A stretch of DNA of 64,000 nt. Origin: Leyella lascolaii. Its GTDB lineage: Bacteria; Bacteroidota; Bacteroidia; Bacteroidales; Bacteroidaceae. The position numbers and the translations under genes are program-made. A model generated the notes under the pieces. That model was not told the origin of the DNA and did not search any database. It saw nothing but the letters and a program-made list of their open reading frames with translations. The DNA lies in contig NZ_LT556050.1 in assembly GCF_900079775.1 (NCBI RefSeq), positions 161,249-225,248 of the forward strand, written 5' to 3'. Shown piece after piece: positions 35,332 through 42,636 of this stretch. How positions within the stretch are numbered: position 1 is the first letter of the stretch; every line of letters begins with the position of its first letter.

Positions 35332-37362
35332 ATGTACAGACCAATTTTCAACACGCGCACAGCTCTTATCTTCACGCATTTCACGCGCAAGAGCTACGCC
35401 TTGTTCAATTGTCTGGGTAAGGAAGTGCTCATCGGAACACTTAGCGTCGCAACGCTGACTCATGCCAAAGCGGACGGCATAGCCAAGCGCGGCGTTATCG
35501 AGAAAGACTCACTCAGACAAAAGGAGGTGAAGCTCGGCGAGGTTGTTGTGAACGGAGCGTGGGCTCCGCTGGCTGAACAGAAGCCGGCAATGATTGTCTC
35601 TGTCACGACAGCCGACGACATTCAACGGGCTGCGGCAGAAAGTATCAACGATGTATTAAAATCAGCCACGGGCGTGGATGTCCGTCAGCGCGGTGGCTTT
35701 GGAGTTCAGACGGACATCTCGATAAACGGCGGCACATTCGACCAGACGGTCATCCTGCTCAACGGCATCAACATCTCCAACCCGCAGACCGGGCACAACG
35801 CCGCCGACTTTCCCGTTTCTTTATCAGACATACAGCGTATTGAGGTGCTCGAGGGGGCATCGGCTCGCGTGTTCGGCAACCCTGCGTTCAGCGGTGCCAT
35901 AAACATCGTGACCAAAAGCAAGGAGCGCAGCAACGCCTTCGCGACAGTCGAAGGAGGCTCGTTCGGCACTGTAAGCGGCGAGGCGGGGGTTACCCTAAAC
36001 AGCCGCACCACGAACAACCGGCTGGGCGGAGGCATAAGCCGCAGCGACGGAGGAACGAAGAACAGCGGATTCATAAAACGCAGACTGTTCTATCAGGGCA
36101 ACCTCTCCACCCGCCATGCAGACATGATGTGGCAGACAGGAGTGACGTCGCAGGACTACGGGGCGTCGACGTTCTACAGCGCAAAGTTCGACAACCAGTA
36201 TGAGGAGACGCGCCGATACATAGCCTCCGTAAACGCTGATATAAAGCCGTTAGGTGACAGGCGTTTTGTGTTAAGTCCTGCAATATACGGTCACAGAAGC
36301 TACGACCACTTCCAGCTGACACGTGGTAAGACCGGAGCAGACAACGGAGAGAACTATCACCGCATGGATGTCTACGGCGCGACCCTCAATGCAAGGTTGT
36401 CGTGGGCGGCTGGACAGACCACAGCCGGAGCCGGTATCAGAAGAGAACACATACTAAGCACCGCATACGGAGACCTGCTTGACGGAGACCGTCAGCACGG
36501 CATCAGCGGTTCAACACGCTCATACGACCATGAAGGCAAGCGCACATGCACCGACTTATTCATAGAACACTACATCAGCTTAGGCAGTTTCAGACTGTCG
36601 GCAGGAGTGACGGCAAACAGAAACACCGGGCTTGACAACAGCTTCAGACTGTATCCCGGGGTGGACGCGAGCTACAGACCGGACAAGCACTGGACAATAT
36701 TCGCATCGTGGAACAAGGCTATGCGCATACCCACATACACCGAGCTGTATGCCAACAGCGCGGCGCAAAAGGGCAGCACCGCACTGAAACCGGAGAGAAA
36801 CACCACCATGAAAGCCGGCGTGAGATACACCAGACCGGAATGGGAAGCCACGGCTTACGTGACGCGCAACCACGGACGGGAACTCATTGACTGGGTATAC
36901 GAAAGCAAGGAAAGCACAAAATATGAGGCGATGAACATAGGCAAGGTGGACAACACCGGAGTGGCGTGCGACCTGACCGTGCGCCCCGACCTGCTGACAG
37001 GATGCCCGATATTCACCCAACTGAAAGTGGGCTATGGCTACATAAGCCAGAAACACACCTCCGAACGCGACATATACAGGTCGCTCTACGCCCTCGACTA
37101 CCTGCGCCACAAGCTCAGCGTGCAGCTCGACCACCGCATATGGAGCAGGCTGACCGCACACTGGAGCATGAGATGGCAGCAGCGCATGAACGGCTATCAT
37201 CCGTATGCCAAGCTCGACGCGAAGCTTTCGTGGACAGCAGAAAAATACGACATATACCTGAAAGCAGACAATATCACGAACCACAGATACTACGACATAG
37301 GCAGCGTATTGCAACCCGGGATATGGGTTATGGCAGGAGCGAAGGTGAAGATGGCACTTTAA
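35332..37362 (+). CDS. TonB-dependent receptor with a Prevotella-type N-terminal motif
   Basis: A 676-residue outer-membrane receptor. The N-terminus is unusual: a long basic segment with FTRKSYALFNCLGKEVLIGTLS before the putative cleavage near THAKA, a motif I associate with BtuB-like receptors of Bacteroidales. The plug starts KEVKLGEVVVNGAWAPLAEQKPAMI and has DVLKSATGVDVRQRGGFG, QTDISINGGTFDQTVILLNGINISNPQTGH, and RIEVLEGASARVFGNPAFSGAINIVT. The barrel ends QPGIWVMAGAKVKMAL. Cargo is not certain. Cobalamin would suit the B12-dependent RNR in this window, but no cobalamin riboswitch is visible in the 72-base gap upstream. A strong terminator follows. Confidence 0.85.
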   Translation: MYRPIFNTRTALIFTHFTRKSYALFNCLGKEVLIGTLSVATLTHAKADGIAKRGVIEKDSLRQKEVKLGEVVVNGAWAPLAEQKPAMIVSVTTADDIQRAAAESINDVLKSATGVDVRQRGGFGVQTDISINGGTFDQTVILLNGINISNPQTGHNAADFPVSLSDIQRIEVLEGASARVFGNPAFSGAINIVTKSKERSNAFATVEGGSFGTVSGEAGVTLNSRTTNNRLGGGISRSDGGTKNSGFIKRRLFYQGNLSTRHADMMWQTGVTSQDYGASTFYSAKFDNQYEETRRYIASVNADIKPLGDRRFVLSPAIYGHRSYDHFQLTRGKTGADNGENYHRMDVYGATLNARLSWAAGQTTAGAGIRREHILSTAYGDLLDGDRQHGISGSTRSYDHEGKRTCTDLFIEHYISLGSFRLSAGVTANRNTGLDNSFRLYPGVDASYRPDKHWTIFASWNKAMRIPTYTELYANSAAQKGSTALKPERNTTMKAGVRYTRPEWEATAYVTRNHGRELIDWVYESKESTKYEAMNIGKVDNTGVACDLTVRPDLLTGCPIFTQLKVGYGYISQKHTSERDIYRSLYALDYLRHKLSVQLDHRIWSRLTAHWSMRWQQRMNGYHPYAKLDAKLSWTAEKYDIYLKADNITNHRYYDIGSVLQPGIWVMAGAKVKMAL

Positions 37363-37388
37363 CGCACATTCATCATAACCACAAAGAC

Positions 37389-37430
37389 AAAGGACAAAGA
37401 CGTCATGACAGACTGTCTTTGTCCTTTTTT
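37389..37430 (+). terminator. Terminator of the second TonB receptor gene
   Basis: A perfect 13-bp stem (AAAGGACAAAGAC 37389-37401 / GTCTTTGTCCTTT 37415-37427) followed by a T run. Confidence 0.92.
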
Positions 37431-37615
37431 ATATTTGATTACGTCCCGTGCGTTTTTTCATAGGTCGCATCATGCAGTGTCAGACATGCGGTGCCGCCAT
37501 ATGCGACATGGTTTCCCGCAAACATCAGGACACCTCATCCGGACATCATTCAGCCGGAGCCATGCCGCAAGAAGCACATTATAATAATGTAATACAATGG
37601 AAAAGGAAAGCCGCT

Positions 37616-39007
37616 TCAGCGTTTGAGCTTGAACGAAGCCTCTATGCTGCCCACGTCGTCGGCGAATGTCGGGTCAACCTTCATGCGCTGCTCCACCTGC
37701 GAACAGCTGTAAATCACGGTTGAATGGTCGCGTCCTCCGATGAGACGTCCTATTCGGCTGGAGGGCATCTTGGTGTATTTCTGCGCGAGATATACTGACA
37801 CCTGCCTCGCCGTAACGATGTCGCGCTTGCGGCTGCGCCCCATTATCGCCGCCTGAGTCACGTCATAGTGCGAGCACACACTCTCGAGAATGTCGTCCAC
37901 AGTAAGCGGTTCGTCGTCCACCTTTACCGCCCTTTTGATGACACGTTCAGCCAGACGCATGTTTATGTTGCAGTTGTACACCACGCTGTATGCCATGAGC
38001 GAGTTTATCACTCCGTGCAGGTCTCTCACGCTTCCGTTCGCAGTCTGCGCCACAAAGGCTATCACGTCGTCGGGGATGCTGAGTCCGTCGCGGCGTATCT
38101 TGTTCTTGAGTATGTCCACGCAAAGCTGCGCGTTGGGCTTCTCCAGCTCCGCTATGAGTCCGCACGAGAACCGTGTGAGCAGGCGGTCTGTCACCCCTTT
38201 GAGCTCCACAGGCGGTCTGTCGCTTGCCAGGATGATGCGTTTTCCGTTACGGAAAAGATGGTTGAAGATATGGAAAAACGTGTTCTGCGTGCCCTTCTTG
38301 TCCTCCCACTCCTGTATGTCGTCCACAATGAGGAGGTCGATGGTCTGATAGAAGTTTATGAAATCGTTTATCTTGTTCTGCAGAACAGCGTTGGTGTACT
38401 GCACCTCAAACAGTCTCGCGCTCACGCACAGCACCCTCTTCTGCGGATAGAGCTGAAGTGTGCGCACTCCGATGGCGTTGACGAGATGGGTCTTGCCGCA
38501 TCCCGACGGTCCGTAAACGAAGAAAGGGTTGAACTGCATGTTGTGGGGATGCTCGGCGATGGACAGTCCCACCGAGCGCGGAAGCTTGTTGCTCTCACCC
38601 TCTATGTAGTTCTTGAAGGTGAGATGCATGTCGAGCTGGGGGTTGAGCTGCGGTGTCTTGGGCTGCCCCTGCCTGCCGGTCTCGCGCATCCTTGCGTCTG
38701 GCAGCGGTTTCTCAGGCATGTCGGAGGGTATCTCCGTGCCCTTTCTTCCGCTGTCGGTGACACGGTAGGTGAGTTTCACATCGTTGCAGAATACCTGTGT
38801 GAGCACGCGCGTGAGCAGCTCGACATGGTTCTGCTCGAGCACTTCATATACAAACCGGTCAACCTGCACCAGGACTGTCTTGGTGCCGGAATCGAACGAT
38901 TTGAACACGATAGGCTCAAACCAGGCTTTATATTGTTGCTCCGTAACGCTTCCTCTGATGAGCGCAAGGCACTCGTCCCAAAGAGCATCAGGACTTGAAT
39001 TCGTCAT
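37616..39007 (-). CDS. dnaA: Chromosomal replication initiator DnaA
   Basis: A 463-residue initiator ATPase, normal length. Domain I is at the N-terminus (ALWDECLALIRGSVTEQQYKAWFEPI); a short Pro/Gln-rich domain II linker spans about residues 100-125; domain III has the Walker A GPSGCGKTHL near residue 165, Walker B DLLIVDDIQEW and sensor 2 around RDLHGVINSL; domain IV has the DNA-binding helix-turn-helix (ARQVSVYLAQKYTKMPSSRIGRLIGGRDHSTVIYS). dnaN or recF are not nearby, and I found no cluster of DnaA boxes (TTATCCACA-like) in the 900-base upstream region, so this locus is not clearly the origin. A consensus promoter sits 53-84 bases upstream, and a 22-bp repeat array lies behind that. Confidence 0.98.
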   Translation of the reverse strand: MTNSSPDALWDECLALIRGSVTEQQYKAWFEPIVFKSFDSGTKTVLVQVDRFVYEVLEQNHVELLTRVLTQVFCNDVKLTYRVTDSGRKGTEIPSDMPEKPLPDARMRETGRQGQPKTPQLNPQLDMHLTFKNYIEGESNKLPRSVGLSIAEHPHNMQFNPFFVYGPSGCGKTHLVNAIGVRTLQLYPQKRVLCVSARLFEVQYTNAVLQNKINDFINFYQTIDLLIVDDIQEWEDKKGTQNTFFHIFNHLFRNGKRIILASDRPPVELKGVTDRLLTRFSCGLIAELEKPNAQLCVDILKNKIRRDGLSIPDDVIAFVAQTANGSVRDLHGVINSLMAYSVVYNCNINMRLAERVIKRAVKVDDEPLTVDDILESVCSHYDVTQAAIMGRSRKRDIVTARQVSVYLAQKYTKMPSSRIGRLIGGRDHSTVIYSCSQVEQRMKVDPTFADDVGSIEASFKLKR

Positions 39008-39060
39008 AAATAAAATGTTTACAGGTATCTTGCGATGTCGTATCTTTTGCTTATGCCATG

Positions 39061-39091
39061 CAAAATTAAGAAATAATTTGTAATATACAAA
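39061..39091 (-). promoter_or_regulatory. Consensus promoter of dnaA
   Basis: On the - strand TTTG (CAAA at 39088-39091), 19 bases, TAATTTTG (CAAAATTA at 39061-39068). An exact Bacteroidota promoter that would start transcription about 47 bases before the dnaA ATG. The flanking 39061-39120 is strongly AT-rich. Confidence 0.82.
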
Positions 39092-39346
39092 TCGTTTCTT
39101 TCAATTTATATAATAAATATTTCAACCGTCTTACGGCTAAATTCGCACTCTGCCATATGCCCGCGAAAGTGCCGGAAACACGGTCAGACGACAGCGGGGA
39201 ATGACGAACAAACACGCATATCAGTAGAACGTCAACCCGGAAATACCGGCGTTTTCACGCAAGGAAGAAAAGACGGGAGCAAATACGCGGATTTTGAGCG
39301 ACACGCGGATGTGTCTGACATACAGCCACTTGCACGGATGCGGCAG

Positions 39347-39522
39347 ACAGGACAGCCATTTCCGCCGTCCCGAAGAGGCTCTTTCGCAGTGCCGAAGAGC
39401 CTTTTTCACCCTGCGGGAAAGCACGTTTCATGCCACAAAAAAGCCTTTACAGCGATGCGGAAAAGCCTCTTCCGAACATCAAGAGGCGCACTCCGACGTT
39501 GCGGCATGCGCAAAACTGGCGT
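39347..39522. repeat. Degenerate 22-bp phased repeat array, locus 3 (8 units)
   Basis: Units start at 39347, 39369, 39391, 39413, 39435, 39457, 39479 and 39501, each exactly 22 bases. Good units read CCCGAAGAGGCTCTTTCGC, GCCGAAGAGCCTTTTTC, GCGGGAAAGCACGTTTC, and GCGGAAAAGCCTCTTCCG. Substitutions are many, indels none. The array lies upstream of the dnaA promoter. Confidence 0.78.
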
Positions 39523-39828
39523 TTCGCAGGGGCATGACGGCATCGGGAGAAGCTGTTTCACGATTTTTAATTGTCAAAATTTTTTACTGCCGGAAAGCCA
39601 TAAATATACATCCCTACATACATGGCTGATATGGCGAAGAGGCGGTGCGCTACGCAACCGGGGCTTTTCCTGACAGGGCGCGGACTCTGCCCCATCCTCT
39701 CCGCAGCGCAGGCTCACGGCAGTACTGACGCAGGGGAGCGCTGCGGGGAGCATGAATCAGAGCGACGCAAGAATGAGAGCGACAAAACAGATACAGCCCG
39801 GTGGCATATCCGCACATACAATAAAAAA

Positions 39829-39862
39829 CATGCCGCAGAGTGCTCCGGCATTCTGCGGCATG
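39829..39862 (-). terminator. Terminator of the amidase-MCE operon
   Basis: A perfect 11-bp stem (CATGCCGCAGA 39829-39839 / TCTGCGGCATG 39852-39862) followed by a TTTTTT run on the - strand, 54 bases past the MCE gene stop codon. Confidence 0.9.
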
Positions 39863-39915
39863 CGATACATCCGGCGGACTGACCGTCCGTCAGACTGTAA
39901 AATGTCATTTGCCTG

Positions 39916-40818
39916 TTATTTGTCCTTTCTTCCGAAAATGGAGAAATGCACATAACGCTTCGGGTGCTCGCGCAGGTTCACCACAAGCGAGTCGGCATGC
40001 ATCATCGTAGAGTTGAGATTGTTGTAGAGCGACGGGTCGTTCATGAGCAGTCCGAGCGTGCCCTCGTTGCTGTTAAGCTTGTCGGTGAGAGAGCGCACAT
40101 TGGCAAGCGTGGCGTTCACTTCGGTCATGGTCCGGTCGATGTCTATTGCCGCGAGCTTTGCCGTGAGAGTGTCGGTGTTGTTCAGAATGCCGTCAGCCTT
40201 CGCCATCATTCCCGGCATGTTGCGGTTGAGAGTGCGCATGAGCGTGTTGAGCTCGCGTGTGGATGTGTTGAGATTAGAGGTTATGTCCTGCACGTTGTGA
40301 AGCGATGCGGCTATCGCCGGATCGGCAAGCAGCGTGTTCAGACTGCCCATGATGCTGTCGAGCTTGGGCAGCATCTTCTCTATGGCGGGAATCATTGCGG
40401 ACAGCTGTCCCATGGCTCCGTTGTCTATTCCTCCCTTTATGACACCTCCCGGCGGCACCATCTGCGATGACTTGCCGTTGATGTCGAGGTTTATCTTTAC
40501 GTTTCCGAGCATGTCGCTTACAATCTTCGCCTGGCTGCCCTGCGGGATACGCATTTCCTTGTCCACGCAAATCACCACCTTGGTAGGCGTTCTGTTGGTG
40601 TAGTCATATATGATGCTTTTGACCGTTCCTACCTGATATCCGCCCACATATACGGGGCTTGACGAAGACAGACCGCTTATGTCCTCGAACTCGACATAAT
40701 AATCTGTCGACGAAGAAAACAGGTTCAGCCCTTTCAGAAAGTTCATTCCGAAAAAGAGCAATACCACTCCGGTTATCGCAACAAGCGCGATCTTGACCTC
40801 TTTAGTAAAAAATTTCAT
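39916..40818 (-). CDS. MlaD/MCE-domain lipid transport protein
   Basis: A 300-residue envelope protein. One N-terminal transmembrane anchor (about residues 10-29, ALVAITGVVLLFFGMNFLKG), then the MCE domain (residues about 38-115: YYVEFEDISGLSSSSPVYVGGYQVGTV), and a long helical C-terminal part with repeated heptad-like Leu/Asn patterns (NLNTSTRELNTLMRTLNRNMPGMM). MCE proteins form hexameric rings that carry phospholipids across the periplasm with an MlaFE ABC transporter; no mlaE or mlaF lies here. It follows the amidase gene after 12 bases and shares its promoter. Confidence 0.92.
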   Translation of the reverse strand: MKFFTKEVKIALVAITGVVLLFFGMNFLKGLNLFSSSTDYYVEFEDISGLSSSSPVYVGGYQVGTVKSIIYDYTNRTPTKVVICVDKEMRIPQGSQAKIVSDMLGNVKINLDINGKSSQMVPPGGVIKGGIDNGAMGQLSAMIPAIEKMLPKLDSIMGSLNTLLADPAIAASLHNVQDITSNLNTSTRELNTLMRTLNRNMPGMMAKADGILNNTDTLTAKLAAIDIDRTMTEVNATLANVRSLTDKLNSNEGTLGLLMNDPSLYNNLNSTMMHADSLVVNLREHPKRYVHFSIFGRKDK

Positions 40819-40830
40819 ATTGCACTTTAT

Positions 40831-42081
40831 TTATTTTCTGTTTCTCTTGAATTCCTTTATCGCCTGATTGACGTCCGTCTTGCGTCCGTCCTTGAACGCA
40901 ATGATGAACGCTTCGGGAAACTTGTCGAGTATCTGCTTGCGCAGACGGTATATCTCGTTGTAGTTTTCGGACGCCCCGTATGTGTATTTCTGCATTCCGT
41001 TCTCCTCATAACGCTCACAGCCGGTGAGCCCTTTCAGGTGCGCGTCACCGTCCTTCAGATTGAGACTTGAGACAAGAATCTGTATCTTGAACACCGGACG
41101 TCCGTCGGCTGATGCGGCAGGCTGAGGCTCGGGCTGCGGCGCGACGGTCTGCTGTTCCTGCTGCTGCGGTGTGGTTTCAGCCACCGTCCGCTGCTCAGGC
41201 TGTTGCCGCGCGGAGGCATCTTCCTGCGTTTCCGAGGTGTTGGCAGGCTCCTGTGCGGGTGTCTCGGGCAGCATGGGGCTGTCTGTCCTGTAAGGAACCG
41301 ATATGCCGTTATAGTTCTTGTTCTTGTATTCCACGAACGCGTTGTATATGCCGACAGCCATCTGGTCGAGCCTGTTTCTGTCGTTGAGAAGAGCCTCCTC
41401 GTCGGCAGTCGTGATGAAACCCAGCTCCACCAGACACGCAGGCATGGACGTGAGCCTCAGCACGGCAAGGTTGCTCTGGTGCACACCCTTGTCGGGCCGG
41501 CTTGCGGCACGGCACACATTCTTCTGCAGCATCTTGGCGAACTCGATGCTCTTCGTAAGGTTCCGGTCCTGCACAAACTCGAACATGATGTTGCTTTCGG
41601 GCGAATTGGGGTCGTAGCCCACATAGTGCTGCTCGTAGTTTTCCTCAAGCAGAATGACGGAGTTCTCACGTTTGGCAACCTCGAGGTTTGTCTTTGTGGC
41701 GTTGGAGCGTCCGTCTCCGAGCGTGTAAGTCTCAAAACCGCGCGCTATCCGTCCGCGTTCCAGGGCGTTGGTGTGTATTGATATGAAAAGATCGGCCTTG
41801 TTCCGGTTGGCTATCTCGGCACGTTCGTACAGCGGCACAAATACGTCTGTCTTGCGTGTATACACCACCTTGACGTCAGGATTGTTCCTTTCCACATATT
41901 TTCCGAATGCAAGCGCCACATTAAGATTGATGTTCTTTTCCTTGGAATATTTGCCCAATGCGCCCGCGTCACGACCGCCATGACCGGCATCTATGACAAG
42001 AACGAACTTGCGGTCAGCTCCTCTGACCGATATGAAACACGCGGCAAACAATGCCAATATTACAAATAATCTGTTAATCAT
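40831..42081 (-). CDS. N-acetylmuramoyl-L-alanine amidase (Amidase_3) with C-terminal SPOR-like domain
   Basis: A 416-residue cell-wall hydrolase that cuts between MurNAc and the stem peptide. The start MINRLFVILALFAACFISVRG at 42081 gives a signal peptide; the frame extends 19 residues further up without sense. The Amidase_3 domain starts VLVIDAGHGGRDAGALGKYSKEKNINL (zinc His and nearby ligand), with DLFISIHTNALE and the catalytic Glu in CLVELGFITTADE. A Pro/Gln-rich linker (residues about 285-335) follows, then a SPOR-like domain (FKIQILVSSLNL, RLRKQILDKFPEAFIIAFKDG) that would bind denuded glycan at the division site. Promoter at 42100-42131; co-transcribed with the MCE gene. Confidence 0.94.
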   Translation of the reverse strand: MINRLFVILALFAACFISVRGADRKFVLVIDAGHGGRDAGALGKYSKEKNINLNVALAFGKYVERNNPDVKVVYTRKTDVFVPLYERAEIANRNKADLFISIHTNALERGRIARGFETYTLGDGRSNATKTNLEVAKRENSVILLEENYEQHYVGYDPNSPESNIMFEFVQDRNLTKSIEFAKMLQKNVCRAASRPDKGVHQSNLAVLRLTSMPACLVELGFITTADEEALLNDRNRLDQMAVGIYNAFVEYKNKNYNGISVPYRTDSPMLPETPAQEPANTSETQEDASARQQPEQRTVAETTPQQQEQQTVAPQPEPQPAASADGRPVFKIQILVSSLNLKDGDAHLKGLTGCERYEENGMQKYTYGASENYNEIYRLRKQILDKFPEAFIIAFKDGRKTDVNQAIKEFKRNRK

Positions 42082-42099
42082 CAGTCTTGTATGGTGCGG

Positions 42100-42131
42100 C
42101 AAAGGTAAGCAATAATAAGAAAAACTCCAAA
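42100..42131 (-). promoter_or_regulatory. Promoter of the amidase-MCE operon
   Basis: On the - strand TTTG (CAAA at 42128-42131), 20 bases, TACCTTTG (CAAAGGTA at 42100-42107). It lies in the short gap after folB, so the amidase gene can be transcribed independently of folB. Confidence 0.72.
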
Positions 42132-42134
42132 GAA

Positions 42135-42518
42135 TCATTTAGTTTTATTATTTGTTAAATGAATTTCAACGCCCGCTCCCGTGCAGTCGGAACCCATAGG
42201 CGGGTTGTGTTTCATTATTCTTATGTCGAGCGACAATATGAGCGGGAAACGCTCGAAAAGGCGTTCTGCCATCCTGCCTGCCACATGCTCGATGAGCCGG
42301 GACGGGACAGCCATCTCGCGGCTCACCACCTCGTACACATCAGCATAGTTGAGCGTATGGCTCACGTCGTCGGTGCGCATCGCCCGGGTGACGTCGTATC
42401 CGGCACGCACCGACACCGTATAGTCGTTGCCGGTGAGCCTCTCCTGCTCTATCACACCGTGGTAGGAATGAAACCTCATGCCGTCGATGAAGACATATCC
42501 ACACTTGTATCCGTACAT
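42135..42518 (-). CDS. folB: Dihydroneopterin aldolase
   Basis: A 127-residue cytosolic enzyme of folate synthesis, converting dihydroneopterin to hydroxymethyl-dihydropterin and glycolaldehyde. Motifs: FHSYHGVIEQERLTGNDYTVS near the N-terminus (with the substrate-binding Glu), TLNYADVYEVV, LIEHVAGRMAERLF, and IRIMKHNPPMG with the active-site Lys. The N-terminus MYGYKCGYVFIDG is in frame and typical. The next pathway enzyme, FolK, is encoded at 62.3-62.7 kb, not here. Located 118 bases after the RNR gene on the same strand. Confidence 0.95.
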   Translation of the reverse strand: MYGYKCGYVFIDGMRFHSYHGVIEQERLTGNDYTVSVRAGYDVTRAMRTDDVSHTLNYADVYEVVSREMAVPSRLIEHVAGRMAERLFERFPLILSLDIRIMKHNPPMGSDCTGAGVEIHLTNNKTK

Positions 42519-42636
42519 AAAAAAGTGAAAATCAAGGTTTGAATAAAACGAAAGGGTGCACCGGAAACCTTTCCCACTCTACAGTGGACAGACTCCGGAA
42601 CACCCCGTATATAAAGATTATATTTTCTGAAGAATA

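Larger units (their letters stand above)
39008..39915. other. 908-base region upstream of dnaA
   Basis: No gene found. Holds the dnaA promoter (39061-39091), AT-rich DNA to 39120, an uninterpreted stretch, the 22-bp array (39347-39522), another uninterpreted stretch to 39820, and the terminator of the MCE operon (39829-39862). I looked for DnaA boxes and did not see a cluster. Confidence 0.6.

Noticed and set aside
39008..39346. oriC beside dnaA
   Set aside because: AT-rich DNA is present but I did not find a cluster of TTATCCACA-like boxes, and dnaN/recF are absent. In Bacteroidota dnaA need not mark the origin.
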